The position numbers and the translations under genes are program-made. Shown piece by piece: positions 43,227-55,747 of a stretch of 64,000 nucleotides of DNA. This DNA is from Zopfochytrium polystomum. Taxonomy: Eukaryota; Chytridiomycota; Chytridiomycetes; Chytridiales; Chytridiaceae. The stretch lies in contig JAIVFJ010000186.1 in NCBI GenBank assembly GCA_025765615.1, forward strand, positions 1 through 64,000, written 5' to 3'. Positions within the stretch are counted from its first letter, which is position 1. Every line of letters begins with the position of its first letter. The notes under the pieces were generated by a model. That model saw only the letters and a program-made list of their open reading frames with translations. It was not told where the DNA came from and made no database searches.

Positions 43227-44243
43227 TTTGGGATTTATTTGATTGGCTTGTAGGTTAGGTTAAGAGCGCTGACCTCCGTCCCGGAATTGCAAATTAGAAT
43301 CTTGGGGGCAAGGTTAGCGCCAATCCCCAGCCCGTGCGGATCGGAGCATCGTTAATCGGATTTCAAACGGAAGTGCAGCTTTTAGCGCCAAACTCGCAGG
43401 TCCAGCCGAACAGCCGAGGTCCTCTTACGTTGTTGTTTGATGCCACCTGCGCTGCTCCTCTGGAGCAAAAGTGGAGAGAGTTCGGTGAGCTTGGACGAAA
43501 AACCAATTCGAAATGGTGGGTACGCAAAGAAGAAGGACCGACCTCGATTCGTTGTCGTTCAGAAAATTGATCACTCCCAGGTAATCTGAAGAAATGAGAC
43601 GAATTTTGAAATATTGTGAAAATATTGAAGCCAAAAGCACAGGCTGCGGCGGAGGCGGTGGTGGTACACGCGATTGCAGTGGTGGCAGAAGGGTATGGTG
43701 GTGCATGGGAGGAAGTGCAGCGCGCGTGGGCTCGAACTCAAAACTCACGTTTCTTTCCGTCACTTGCAAGATCGTGCATAGCAATCGCAGCGGCGGCCGA
43801 GCTTGTGATGGAACCGCGCGGATCGTCGCCGTTAATCCTCAGCACGTCGACCCAGACGTCCGGGAGCACATCGAGGCTGCCGTTGATCTGGTCCACGGCC
43901 ATCTGCGAGTTCCACCCGCGCGTGGTCAGCTTCCGCCAACGGTTCCCGACACTCAATCACGAATCATCACGACTTTTCACCTGGGCTGCCGCATCCTGCC
44001 CGCTGCAGAGACCTTTATTCTATATCAGTTAGCTCTTCCCCGGCCCACGTGCACGCTGGCTCCAGCGAACAAAGGCGCACCTGAATCCAAGTCCGGATTG
44101 GCCAGGTCGATCAGCGGCTGGTGCTCCGCGATTCGATCGTAGGCGGCCATGAACACGACTGTGACGTGTGCCGCGGCGGCCGCAGGGGACTTCGCGAGGG
44201 CGGGTTGGAAGTCGCGAATTGTCGACATTGTAAGAAAACACAA
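40096..44243 (-). CDS. Class C GPCR-like receptor with periplasmic-binding-type ectodomain
   Basis: Multi-exon minus-strand gene. The N-terminal part resembles the ANF/receptor ligand-binding fold: SQMAVDQINGSLDVLPDVWV (about 43890), YLGVINFLNDNESRS, SKKVRRIAVLYQALTYAECE (about 43050) and RYILLLLDPNCVADVYFNAR (about 42750). The C-terminal part is a seven-helix class C core: GMAIFAVSVTGLTASLLAFA (TM1), then the TM3 signature RLWFQLTGFGLFAASIIAKN, EMALFAAIVLLEEVMPWPL, ILYTYNALLLIAALCATRAV and LAALVVVAAIALLTLPVV, followed by a Lys/Ala-rich tail to a stop near 40096. It should signal through heterotrimeric G proteins at the plasma membrane; the ligand is unknown. I see no classical signal peptide after either candidate start (44243 or 44228), so the first exon may be incomplete. 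A frame slip near 40230 leaves the tail uncertain. Confidence 0.75.
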
Positions 44244-45074
44244 ATATTAAAAAGAAAAAGAGAAAAACATCGCACCAGTACAGTTTAACTCCCCTTCCTC
44301 CCCGCACCTACGAGCGCACAAAGTCTCTCGATTTTCTCCGAGTCACCACCTTAATTAGTCTATTTCTAGCAGCGATCATCGATCTTTTTTCACTAGCAGG
44401 GCGCAGTCACGCCCCCTTCTCGCCGCAAAAATTAAGATCTCGGCGGGAAATCACGATCCGCGACCGACCACGCGCAGCACGCCTTCCCCCCCCTCTCCCC
44501 AAACGAATAACTTGACCCCTCAAAGGAGCTTTCCTTCTCGAGGAGCGTCCCGCCGCCTGTGAAGCTTCTTTTAGGTGTTTTCTTTTTCTTCTCTCTTTTC
44601 AGGTAACCTGCAGAACCCGCTAATCCGCCCCCCCCCCAACCGTTCTGTTCCGAGCACACAGATTTGGCGACGATTTTCTCCAATCTCGGCCCGCCCTCGC
44701 AAATGGTCATCGCGTGCTTTTTTTTTTTTCACCTTCGTTAGCACCGCCAACGGGCGGCGACGCTCAGCTTGCGGCTTCCCGCGCCGCAAGGAGGGCCAAA
44801 TTCTCACCGTCAGAGTCCCCACGCAGGCAGCAACACGAATCAGAACACCAAAACAGGCCGACGCCGGCTCGACCTCAAAACGCCGCCCACCCCGACAATC
44901 CGATATTCCCGCAGCGGAACAAGCGTCCCGAAGGTTTGTTCAGTTAATTATCTTACCCAACCCCCCAACCCAATGTCTTCTCCCCCCGGTCCATCGCGCT
45001 TTCAGTCGACACACCAGCCGTCCAAAAAAAAAAAAAAAAAAAAAAAAAAACGCTCCTACCACGTCCCTCCACAA
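44244..45074. other. Intergenic region between receptor and Zn2Cys6 genes
   Basis: Contains a short poly-T (44718-44731) and a 26-nt poly-A (about 45025-45050). No ORF with recognisable features. It probably holds the receptor promoter and the 3' end of the Zn2Cys6 gene. Confidence 0.45.
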
Positions 45075-48000
45075 TCACTGCCTCGCCGAAAACAACGCCG
45101 CCTGCCGCTGCTGCTGCAGCGCAAACACGCCGCCGCCGCCCTGCGCGAACCCCGCCTGCACCGCCCCGGGCGCAGCCTGAGCAGCGCCCGCTTGCACGGT
45201 CTGTCCCTCCGCTGCCGCCGCCGACGCCGCGAGCGGCGCGAACCCCTGCGCGGGCGGGAGGAGGAGGAATCCGGCGGCGTCCTGGTGTGCGAGGGGCGGC
45301 GCCGACGACGAAGAGGATGACGACGACCACGACGACGACGACGGCGCGGGGGGTAAGGGTGTTGGTGGAGCGCGGACGAGGCGGAGGAGGGAGGAGATGG
45401 GGCCGAAGCAGATGTGATCGTAGGAGTGTGCCCAGCGGGAGATTGCGTCGTCGATGAGGGTTGTTGTTGTTGATGATGGGGAGGGGTTGGCGGCGGGGGC
45501 GGTGGTGGCGGTGGTGGTGGTGACGGGGGCGGGTGTGGAAGACGACGGCGACTGCTCGGCGGGGTGGGTTGGCGGATTGGCGGCTGCGGCAGCGGCGGGA
45601 GCCGGAGAGAGCGCGGGGGCCGGCGGGCGGTCGGCGGCGGAGTTGGGGATGTCCGAGGCGGGGTCGGCGGCGGCGGGGTTGCGGCGGCGCGTGCGCAAGT
45701 GGTCATGAGCGGCGGCGTAGGACGCTTTCAATGCTGCGGCGGCGGCGGCGGCGGCGGTGGTGGTCGTCGCGGCGGGGCCGGGACTTGGGATTGGAGCGGC
45801 GGAAGCGACCGCGGCGTCGAGAAGTAACCAGTCGTTTTCGACGGGTCCCTTGTACTGAGCGTAGGCGGCGCCAAAGGACGGGATGGCGTCGGAGCCCTTT
45901 TCAAAGTACGCGACGAGCTGTTTGAGGGCGCCGAGGGCGTCCTGGGACTGCGGGCTGAAGATGCCGAGCGGGGCGAGGCGGGTCATAGTGGCGTCTGCGA
46001 GGGCGAGGAACTGCGCGGCGACGAAGACGGGGAAGATGCCAAAGGCCGGGCACTTGATGTTGAGGCGGGTGAGGTGGGTGGCGACGCGGGAAATGTTGCG
46101 GGCCGCCGTGAGCCCTTTTGCCAGCGCCAGCTTGGCGGCGGCGACTTCGGGCTCGAGGAGCGTCGCCATGGTCATGGTCTGGCGGCCACCACCACTGGCG
46201 AACCCTACGTAGTCTACTCGGACGATCAGCGGGGGCACCACCAAGTGGAGGTTGTGGGTCGCAAGGTTGATGAGGGTCGCGTGGTACATGAGATAGTTTG
46301 AAATCGCCCACTGCCCCGCGGCGCTGCAGAACCCTCCTTTCGACTGGGTTGGCAGCCACGACGACGCTTGGTCTGCGTCCGTCCAAAAGTCGGGTGGGTG
46401 GTCGCGGGCCCACTGGTCCAGCTGGTCTTCAAAGACGGTCAGCTGCTGTAAATCCTTGAGGGTGAGGTTGCCCGGCCGGAAGTTGGCGCAGATTTTGATG
46501 ACGTCGAGGGCGATGTCGAGAAGGCGGGCGAAGAAGCTCGCGTGGTTGTTGGGGGGGAGCGGTTCAAGCTTGTTTGCCGCATCCTCCTCCATTGAGAACC
46601 ACAAGTCTTCGGAGCACATTTGCTTCACCTGTACTGCCCCATCAGAGAGCGTCGGGAGGCGGTGGGTTGTTGTAGATACGACTAGAGGGGGGCGGTTGAG
46701 TGAAGTTAGTTCTCATAGCGAAGTCCTTAAAGATGATTCCGCTGCACTCACATCGGTCTGTCAGAAAGCATGTCCACCAGCACCGCCGGCGCGTCTCTTT
46801 TTCGACTGGTGTGAGGTTCGGCGTTTTCTCGTCAGGATCAATGTGCACCTCTAGAAATAGCGCCTGGGCGGAAAATAATTGAAAAGCAGTCAGATGCTTT
46901 TCACAAAAAATTGGTTGTCGACATACTACGCGGCACGCAAAACCAAAGAGCATTCGTCCGACAGGCATTTTTCCTAGTACTGCAAGAAAGAGGAGGGAGA
47001 TACGGAGTGCAAGACAACAGCATTTGTTTTTTGGTCATGAACGGGAATCGATGGAGTTAGTTGGAATGCAAAAGCCCAAAAGCGCAAGGTCTCAAATCTT
47101 ACTAAACGAGACGTCGGCGAGGATCAACAGCGCCTGAAGGTTTTCAATCGTGGGAAGGTCGCAAGCATCGAGAGCCCTGGACCGGGCGAATTCGTAATAG
47201 TACAAAAGGACCTGCTTCGGCAGCGTCATCAGCGTCTGCACCGACGCGCCTGCGGCGCACACTGTTGCTCTTTGAAAGGCATTAGGCACGGGGGCGAGGG
47301 GGTTTAAAACAAATATGTACGCACTGCAAAAACGACGGCAGCTGCTTTCTCTTCTCGATGTACGACTTTTTGTGAATGACTTGAATGAATATGTTCCTAT
47401 CAAAGTAGGCGTCCACGAGCAACTCCTGTTCGGACGGGTCCGCGCCGGGGCGGTCCGGCAGCCACGTCGACGCTGCCGAAGCGGAGGGTCGGTCGATGTC
47501 CGGGTAGTAGCTGGGGCGCAGAATGTTTTCCTGGAGACTGGCTTTGACGAGCATTTCGTGGAGCGTTTCCGGCGTGACGCGCCAGTCTGGGTCGACTCGG
47601 GCTGAGAGAGATGGAAAGAAGAAAAAAAATGAAAAGTGTTACGGGATCTGCAAATGTCATGCGTGGGGTGGAGGAGGAGACCAGCAGATTCGGTTCGGGT
47701 GCGTACCCAGCTTGGCCTCCCATTTTTTTCCGTTCGGCGTCAATCTGGTGCTGGTATCGCCTGGCCAGCACCGGATCGACCTTGGATTTCGTTCCGAGGT
47801 AGATGCAGGTGGCCGCCTCGCCCTTTTTCTTGCAGTACCCGCAGTGGGGCCGGACTCCGTCGCATTTTCTTTTTCGATCGCGGCACGGCTCGCACGACCT
47901 TTTTTTGGATGGGAGGGAATGGTCGAAAAACTTGTTACGAGACGAATGTTCGCTGGGAAGGGTACGAGGGCAAACTGGCAAGGGAAGGGATTTTTCGGCG

Positions 48001-48389
48001 AAAAAAGTGGGAGAGGAACCGTACCATCGTCTCGACGACGTTGGCGGAGGGACCACAACCGCTGGAGCAGGGACTGCCGAGGAGGAGTGCGCCGGCCACG
48101 GAAGGCGCCCTGCTGGGGGATCGTTTGCGGCGGCAGTGGCACCCTCTGCAATTGGAAGAAGCAGCTCCGTCGAAGAAGACGTCGACGACAACGACGACGA
48201 CGACGACGACGAAGGCGGCGGAGCGCCGCCCTGCACCTGGGATGGAGCGAAGAGTCTCTGCGACAAATATGTGGCTGAAAGGGGTGGATGGTTAAAATGC
48301 TGCTGCTGCTGCTGCTGCTGGTGCCGATTGTGCTGTTGCGGTTGGTGCAGCGCGAGGTATGGCGCGGCGCGGGGTGTGTTTGGATGCAT
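45075..48389 (-). CDS. Zn2Cys6 fungal-specific transcription factor
   Basis: About six exons. The N-terminus is Gln/His/Ser/Pro-rich (a Gln run at about residues 23-30). The DNA-binding domain, about residue 165 on, is CEPCRDRKRKCDGVRPHCGY, then CKKKGEAATC, the six-Cys binuclear zinc cluster, followed by a short linker. The fungal-specific middle homology region runs over the later exons: ELLVDAYFDRNIFIQVIHKK; LLYYYEFARSRALDACDLPT; VGRMLFGFACRVV; TRRRCWWTCFLTDRCECSG (the conserved RRRxWW motif); then a helical region ending in an Ala/Pro/Ser-rich tail. It is a nuclear DNA-binding regulator; target genes cannot be inferred. ATG 48389 is chosen because its frame runs unbroken into the zinc cluster; an upstream ATG (48498) is in another frame. 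Confidence 0.9.
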
Positions 48390-48856
48390 TTTTTGTTGTT
48401 GGGGCCGACTGATCGACGACGAGCTTGTTCAGGTTGCTGTCGTCGCTGTCGTTGTTGCTGCTGCTTTTGTCGTTGCCGTGTGAGTGAGCATTATTCATCT
48501 TGCAGGGCGGGGGTGATTTGATTCCAGGCGATCGACGGCCAGTGGTGGGTCTGCCAGTGGCGAGTGGTCTGTCCCCTGCTGCCAGCAGCTCTATCAGCTA
48601 GTATGTAGTTGATCGTTCGAGTCCAGTCGTGAGTGAGTGAGTGAGTGGATGTAGCTCAGCAAGTCCCTTTCGTGGGTGCGTGTGTGTACGGTGGTGTGTG
48701 CGTGCGAAGGGAGCAGCGAACAAAGTGGGCCAGGCCTGGACTTGCACAGGATCTGTCGGCCGGGTCTTAAATACTGCTCCACCTAAACACTAACTAAAAT
48801 GGGGAAGGAGAAGGGGGCCACGCGCCGCCCCAATGGAAACGAGCGAGAGAGAGAGA

Positions 48857-48944
<88 letters not shown>

Positions 48945-49500
48945 GAACCGAGAGAAAGACGCTCTGGATTCTCTGTATCGCTGTGTCTCTCTCGGTCTCT
49001 CTTCTCGGTCTCTCTCTCCTTCTCAATGGTCAAACTCTCTGTCTCTCTCTTTCTCTATCCGGGGGGCCTAGCCACACACATCCGTACGGCCGTGATCCGG
49101 CGTCCCCGACCAAGGCACCGCCGAGCCCAGACCAGACACACTGGCCGAGCGACAGGCGAGGACACGTCCGCCGTGCCGCGGGCCAGCGGGCTCGCAAATT
49201 CCGGCCGTTCCCGGGTGCTGTCCTGCGGGAATTCACTCAAACAAACAAGCAAGCAAAAAAATTGAAATGTTGGGTGGGTAAGACATACAGATGGACCACC
49301 ATGATATTAAATTACGTAAGAAGAGAGAGGGAGGGAGAGAGAGAGGGTGTGTGTGTGTGTGTGACAGAGAGAGGACAGAGAAGTAAGAGAGAGAGTGAGA
49401 GAGACAGAGGCAGTGTGGGAAGAATTATTATCCCCAACATTTTACATCCGAAACACTAAAACAATTATCCGCAGACACCGAGACCCACACACACACACAC
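48390..49500. repeat. Intergenic region with long (GA)n tracts
   Basis: A GA microsatellite (about 48843-48950, over 100 bp with a GTGTGT insert) is followed by CT-rich (48965-49060), GA/GT (49320-49410) and CA (49487-49505) tracts. Long Arg/Glu- or Ser/Leu-rich frames here are repeat products. Confidence 0.85.
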
Positions 49501-49509
49501 ACACTCTCT

Positions 49510-49820
49510 CTCTCTCTCTTTTTGGGGCGTGCGTTGACTTCTGCCCCTTGGCCGACCAAATACCTCAGGCATTCCCCCCCAGCAGCAGCCCACGCCAAAG
49601 CGTCCAAGGCAAAGCGCTTACCCGAGCTGTGCATGCCACCTGCTGAAACACTCTCTCCAGGTTTCTATTGGCATCCATCCACCACCCCCCACACCACAGA
49701 CTCACACATTGTGACTACAGTACCTAGAAGAGTGGCCGTAGCGCTCGCCAAAGTAGAGGGAAGGTGGCATCTCCTCAACGCTCCACGCCATCCTATCCAA
49801 CGACAGGTTGGGAAGATATG
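49510..49820 (-). pseudogene. Ankyrin-repeat-like fragment
   Basis: On the minus strand, ALDALAWAAAGGECLRYLVG followed by QGAEVNARPKK fits one ankyrin repeat (A..WAA..G...C...LV..GA.VNA). An upstream stretch in another frame (DANRNLERVFQQVACTAR then a GTAAGC donor) might be a preceding exon. A run of eight G interrupts the repeat. Only one repeat is visible, so this is a relic or part of an unresolved gene. Confidence 0.35.
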
Positions 49821-50036
49821 ATGCAACAACATAAGAAACAATGCAAAAACAAAGAAAAACAAAAAAAAATGAAGAGGGCGGTGAGAAGAGAGTTTTTACT
49901 TTGGGAACCCCACCCCCTTCCCCCCCCTAAATCAAACGCAACCAGCTGCTTCTGCTGCCGCTGCTGCGGGACCACGCACACAAACGCAAAAGGAAATGTT
50001 CCGGAACCAAGCTGCCCCGCAGCTGCGCCCAAATCA

Positions 50037-51563
50037 TCAGTTCGACGCGCTGCCGTTCGACCCCGCGCCCCCCGCCGCAGCGGCGGCGGCGGCCTCGCGT
50101 GCGGCGGCCTCCTCCAAATGGCCCCTGAACCCGGCGACCTCACCGATGCCGTTGAGGACGAGGAACGGGCGATACGCGTCGTCAAAAAGGTTGCTGATGT
50201 TCGTGACGCCGCTCATGACGAGGACGGGGTCGATCATGGCAAACGTGCCCGCGAGTATGTCCGTGTCCATCCTGTCGCCGACGATGCACGTCTCGTTCTT
50301 GTCCGTGCCGAGGAGCTGCTGCGCAAACCGCATCATGAGGGAGGTAGGTTTGCCGCAGGTGAAGGCCTTTTTCCCCGTGGCGAGCTCGATGGTGGCGACA
50401 AAGGCGCCGCAGCCGGGTACCATGCCGTGTGACGAGTTGCCGTTGGTGTCTGGGTTGGTAGAGATGAGCTTGGCGCCGTTGAGGACGAGGTTGCAGGCTT
50501 TGGTGATTTTTTCAAAGTTGTGCGAGGTGCCTTCGCCGACGACCACGTAGTCGGGCTTTTCAGAGTCCATCGAGAAGCCGGCTTCGTAGAGCGCGTACGT
50601 GAGACCTGGCTCGCCAATGACGTAGCAGGAGCCCTGTCGAGGGGGTTTTGGGTGAGAGCTTGTCAATTGTTTGGGCGGGAAAGAACAAAAAAAAAAAAAA
50701 AAAAAAAAAAAGAAAGAAAAAATCATACCCCCTTTGGCCGCTGCGACTTTAAAAAGTTTGCCGTCGACATGGCCGACGTGAAAAAGTGCTCTTCGGACAC
50801 GTCCAGACCCATCCGCCGCACTAGTCAGTTTTCGCAAGAAATCAGTTCAATTGGGATACGATATCGAGGCAATGCCAAAAATTTCAAAAACAACTCACGT
50901 TTTTCAGACAGCTCTTTCGGGGTCGGCGCCGAGTTGTTGGTCTAAAGGAAGAAAGTGGACGGGGGCGGTTAATTGCAGAGGTACTGCACCACCACCACCA
51001 CCACCACCCACTCACGAGGAACAGAAACTTTTTGTTCTCCTTCTTGAGCCACGACACAAACTCCTTGACGCCGGGCAGCAAGACGCTGCCGTGGTACACG
51101 ACGCCGTCCATGTCGCAGATGAACGCTTTCTGGAATGATGATGAGCATGACGCGAGCGCGCTCGTCTTTAAAAAAAAAAAAAAAAAAAAAAAACCCCCTT
51201 GGGGGGGGGAGGGGAGGCGACCACCACCTTATCCCTGATGGCCTGCAACCGCTCCAAAAACTCGTCCTCGGCGAGCTCGGACAGGCGGGCGAGGTCTGCG
51301 GTGGAGTAGGACGGGATGCCGTGGTCGTTGAAGGGGTTTGAGGCTGCGGAGGCGGGGAGGAGCGAGACGGCGGCTTCGTGCGCGGCGCCGTCCTTCCATC
51401 TTTTCGCGGCGGCGGCGGCGGCGGCGGATGGCGGAGACGGTTGAATGCCGATGGGCGAGGTCGAGCGGGGGCGCCGGCCGCGGCGCGGCGAGGAGGAGGA
51501 GGAGGAGGAGGCGGCGGCGGCGGCGATCGATGGCGGTGGTGGAGTGGAGGATGTGGCGGACAT
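50037..51563 (-). CDS. HAD-type 4-nitrophenylphosphatase/phosphoglycolate phosphatase
   Basis: Five exons. Exon 1 (51563-51228) has a Ser/Ala-rich N-terminus then DEFLERLQAIRDK. Exon 2 starts at 51129 with KAFICDMDGVVYHGSVLLPG (motif I, nucleophile and acid Asp). Short exons follow: TNNSAPTPKELSEK (motif II) and VRRMGLDVSEEHFFTSAMST. The last exon carries EPGLTYALYEAGFSMDSEKP, DYVVVGEGTSHNFEKI, LISTNPDTN, TGKKAFTCGKPTSLMMRFAQ (motif III Lys region) and CIVGDRMDTDILAG (motif IV). This is the C2-capped PHO13/PGP family, which removes phosphate from 2-phosphoglycolate, glycerol-3-phosphate and side-product metabolites in the cytosol. The C-terminal Ala-rich tail is extra. A poly-A run of about 25 nt lies in the last intron. 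Confidence 0.9.
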
Positions 51564-52380
51564 TTTTGTTGTTTTTTGTGTTTTTTTTTTTTTTTGGGAT
51601 GGTTTTTGTTTTCGGTGGCGGTGCAATCGTCAGCGAGTGTTTGGTTGTCTTGTGTTTGCAATAATGACAGCTCGTGTGTGTGTGTGTGTGTGTGAGTGTG
51701 TGTGTGTGTGTGTCCGCGTAGTGGCGGGTAGCAATGTGGTTGGCTCTTGCTGCCGCGGGGGCGGTAGCCGAGAAGAGAGGCCAGCACGGAGAGGGTCACA
51801 GAGGGCCGTGGGGTACGCAAGTCGCGTGGCGGCACGGACGCACAAAGGCAGGACCAAACACCGTCGCGTGCCCAGCACGGTTAAAGGGGGCGCCAGCCCG
51901 TCACCGAGTGTGCGATGATGCGATTCGGGGAAGGGGGGAATCGTTGGGGCTTTCGACAAACGCTTTGCGTCTCTTGCGCGGGTGGTGGGGGGTTGGTGGG
52001 GGGGTAAGATTGCTACTGCTGCTGCTGCTGCTGCTGCTGCTGGTACCACTACACATACGCTACCGCCGCCACCCTACGCACAGATTGCTCTTCCCGCCGG
52101 GCATGGTTGGGTATGCGTGGGAAGGGGGGGTGGGTGGTGGGTGGGTTGGCTGGGCTTGTTGGCTGGGCTTGTAGCTTCGCTGGCGGTTGGTTGTTGCTAA
52201 TCGACTGGAGCACGCGCCCTTGTTTTTCTTTTTTTTTTTATTTTTCTTTTTCGTTTGCTTGTGCAACGGATCAATCAATCATTCTGCGCGACCTGCGACC
52301 CTCCCCCATCGATCCCATCGATCAGTGAATCAAATTTTTAGCGCCGTCTGAAAAACAGTGTCGTGGCGCGGGTGCCTCTC

Positions 52381-52430
<50 letters not shown>

Positions 52431-52548
52431 ACTCTCTCTCTCGCTCTCTCGCTCATTGCTCACACACATTACCCTGCAAGTAATATCCTCATTGTCCTCA
52501 GGCAACACGAATTTGCCGTGCATCCCTAACCCAAAGGAACCAAACACG

Positions 52549-52584
<36 letters not shown>

Positions 52585-53119
52585 GCACACACACTTTGTC
52601 GTCCTTTCTTTGGTGACACGCACGCACGAGTGTGCCAACCCCTCCCACAACGAATTGTAAAAATACACGCACAAACGTTTCGTCTTTTTCTCTTTTTCTT
52701 TTTTTCGGTTCTCTTTCAGGAGCAGGTGACGCGCAAAGATTTGACAAAAACACAAAAACGGCGGGGAGCGGAAGGGGGGGTCTGCACATTCACAAAGAAG
52801 AACGGTCGAGGGGGACTGCGGACAACCCCACTTCAGGAGCACGCCCAAAGCAGATTAGTGAAAAAGTGTAACGTGACAAGGAAGACAAAAAGCGAACTGG
52901 TGGTCACTGACCAAAGGAGGGAGAGAGAGAGAGGGTGGAGACGAGATTCACAATCAGGGAACTGGGGAATTATTTTTTTTTCTTTCCTCCCCTCGAGGGA
53001 AGGTTGTTTTTTTTTTTTTTTTCTTTTTTGGAAAGGGACGGGAGAAGAGGTTCTTTCAGCTTTTTTTTTTTTTTTTTTCGCTTGTTTTCTCAAGAGCAGT
53101 TCGATGCCGTCAGGCACGC
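51564..53119. repeat. Intergenic region with dense microsatellites
   Basis: (GT)n at 51677-51715, (TGC)n at about 52012-52040, (CT)n at 52378-52445, (CA)n at 52555-52585, plus poly-T tracts near 52220, 53000 and 53062. No gene is supported. Confidence 0.8.
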
Positions 53120-53700
53120 TCAGACAACCAGCGACGGGTTGGAGACGCAGATGATTTCGGAGCCGTCGCCGTTGGTGGCGGTGGCGGTGGCGGCGACGGA
53201 CAGGCCGGACGGCGCCGACGACGGGATGTTGAACGAGAACGACACCACCTGGTTGTTGCCGGCCGCGATCGGGCACGTGACGCCCTGCGCGCTGCAGAGG
53301 TCGACGGTCTTTTCGGTTTTTGTGCGACGCGTGTGTGTTGTTATTAGATGGATTTGGCACACGCACGCACGCACGCACGCACACAAACAAAACAACTCAC
53401 AGTGCTCAACACGGTAATGAAGCCCAGGATGGTGGCCTTGACGGCGATCGAGGCGCCGGCGGTGATGGGCTTCGAGAGGTCGCCGGTCAAGGTAAAGTTG
53501 AGCGGCTTGCCCGGCACGACGGGGCTGGGCGTGAAGGTGAGCGCCTTGAGGGTCAGCGGGTCGCCAGACTTGGAGCAGCTGGTCGTGAAGCCGGAGAGCG
53601 CGTCGGCGCGGCGTTCGAGGGCGGCGGGGGCGGCCGACGTCAGGAGAGCCGCGGCGAGGACGAACATGGCGACGAGGAGGGAGAGGATCGCGCGGGCCAT
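53120..53700 (-). CDS. Secreted ML-domain (MD-2/NPC2-like) lipid-binding protein
   Basis: Two exons (about 53700-53400 and 53311-53120) joined as FITVLST/TVDLCSAQGVTC. The N-terminus MARAILSLLVAMFVLAAALL followed by TSAAPA is a strong signal peptide. The mature domain shows the ML pattern: FTTSCSKSGDPLTLKALTFT, PSPVVPGKPLNFTLTGDLSK, GASIAVKATILGFITVL, DLCSAQGVTCPIAAG and a closing IICVSNPSLVV with conserved Cys pairs. Length (about 163 residues) fits fungal phosphatidylglycerol/phosphatidylinositol transfer protein and NPC2 relatives, which bind sterols or phospholipids in vacuole or extracellular space. Promoter-side DNA has a GA run. Confidence 0.88.
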
Positions 53701-53903
53701 TGTTGGTGTTGGTGTTGTTTTGGGAGGGGTTATGAGGTTTGTCAGAGAAGAGAGAGAGAGAGAGGACTAGAGGTGCTAGAGGAGTGAGCTTGGTGAGGAA
53801 GAAGGGGATGCTCCTGTTTTCACGCCCGGGTATTTATGGTGGTCAGGAAGTCCGACTGCGCTGTGCTCGCCCCCCCCGCTCTCTTCCTCTCTCTCTCTCC
53901 CTC

Positions 53904-53936
<33 letters not shown>

Positions 53937-54390
53937 GTTCTCTCTCTCTCTTCTTTCGCTCCGTCCATGCCCCCTCGTGATCGACTGAAAAACAACAACC
54001 AGCATAGGAGCCCAGCAATGGGAAAATTGGAAAAACAAGTAGGACCGCCGCCGCGCATCAAACGCATTGAACAGAGCGAGAGAGAAAGAAGTGGAGAGAC
54101 AGAGAGAGTGTGTGGGTGTGTGTTTGTGAGCAGAGCTCGGACGGACGCGCGCAATGCAGAGTAAGCAAGGAAGGAGGGTGAGAGGGAGCAACAGAGAGGA
54201 GCGAATGGGGCGGATGCCGTGCATGCGTATTTGTGAGACAGCGAGAGAGACAGAGACACAGACAGAGACAGGGCGCACCCTCGCACCGCGCCCAGCCCCG
54301 TCGCGGCCCGCTTGGCTGTCATCCCCCATGTTCTCGCTTTCCGGTTGGGTATGACGACACACTGAAGCAGACCAAGAAAATACGAGAAAG

Positions 54391-54440
<50 letters not shown>

Positions 54441-55369
54441 GGCAAATTGAAATTTCGGGTTTGCTCTTTCCTTGTTTGTATTTGTTTCTACGTTTTTCTT
54501 TTTTTCTGTTCCGCGTTACAGCGCGTTTGTCTCCCTCACCGTTTCCAGGCACGTGCTGTGACTGCGCGTGCACGCGAAAAAACTGGCCAAAAAGGAAAAA
54601 AAATACGGGACGTTTTTACAACCCGCACACACACACACACACACACACACGCTCACACCCAGTCTCTCCCTCTCAGTCTCTGTTGTCATCAATTTTTTGT
54701 GGCAACCGTTGTCCGCCCGTGACAGTCAGCCCCATTTGTTGGAGCTCAACCAAATAGCAAATAAGAAAAGAAAGAAAAAATAAAATATTGTTCACATGGA
54801 AAACGAACAATCCAGCCAAAAAAAAGGGCAGCCGAATACTTGGCGCGATGCTCAAAAAAAAAAACAACCACAGACAGGGAAAGACGCGTAGCTTGTTGCA
54901 GGGAATCGGTCGACGAGCGGTATGGCGGGGAAAAGAACGTCTGGGACGCGTTTGGAGTCCAAATTTATTCCTTTTTGCTTCTGTTTTTTTTCTTTTTCTT
55001 CTTCCTGCTGCGCATTGCATCTAGACACCTTTTGCTTGCGTTAGGTGGACCGATGTGCAATGTTGGGCGGAAGAGAGAGAGAGGGAGGAGAAGGGAATAT
55101 CGCGCGGGTAGCGTAGCGGCGCCAGCCTCCCTCACTCCATTCTTGCACAGAAAGTGAAGCGCTTGCTGCTGCTGGGTGGCTAAGGGATTGGGCGAACCGG
55201 GGACGCACCAGGACAGCGCCAGCGTGCACGCGCCGTCGCCAACGATCATTGGCTTTGTCCAGCAAAGTGGTCGTTGTGACCTAGCGTGACATGAAAATAA
55301 TTATATTCGCTTTCCGCCCTCAATCGATCGCTCGAAGACGACGGCGACCCCCCACCAATAACCACCGAC
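53701..55369. repeat. Intergenic region with CT/GA and CA microsatellites
   Basis: (CT)n at 53884-53955, (GA)n at 54393-54440, (CA)n at 54628-54652 and several A/T runs. Arg/Glu-rich and Ser/Leu-rich frames are repeat products. A weak minus-strand frame near 54965-55249 has no recognisable domain. Confidence 0.75.
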
Positions 55370-55747
55370 TTGCGTCAGATCGGCATCCCCCGCTCCTCCT
55401 CCTCGGCCATGGCCTCATCATCATCGTCATCATCATCATCCGCCGACATCGACGGCTCCGCCGCCACCGCCGTCTCCTCCTCCTCGGCCTTCCTTGCCGC
55501 CGCGCCAGACCTTCCGATCCACGACCACCAGCAGCAGCAGAACCAGCCGCCCCTCCTCCACCACCAGCACCAGCACCTGTTCCTCCTCCAACAGCAGCAA
55601 CAGCAGCAGCAGGCGCCAACGCTGTCGCCCGCGTCGTCGTCGCCACGGATCGCGACCGCGCGATCGCCGTTCGTGGCGGACCCGACCGACGCCGCGTTGA
55701 TGATGATGCCGTCGCCGACACCGATGCGCCGCGGTTTCTACAGTTGA
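55370..55747 (+). CDS. Gln/Ser-rich small ORF upstream of AMP deaminase
   Basis: A 125-codon frame (second Met at [16 protein letters not shown]) is Ser-rich, then Gln/His-rich (two CAG runs), ending MPSPTPMRRGFYS-stop. It lies 560 bp upstream of the AMP deaminase start on the same strand. It could be a disordered small protein, or an upstream exon if an unrecognised splice removes the stop. No domain is seen. Confidence 0.35.
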   Translation: MRQIGIPRSSSSAMASSSSSSSSSADIDGSAATAVSSSSAFLAAAPDLPIHDHQQQQNQPPLLHHQHQHLFLLQQQQQQQQAPTLSPASSSPRIATARSPFVADPTDAALMMMPSPTPMRRGFYS

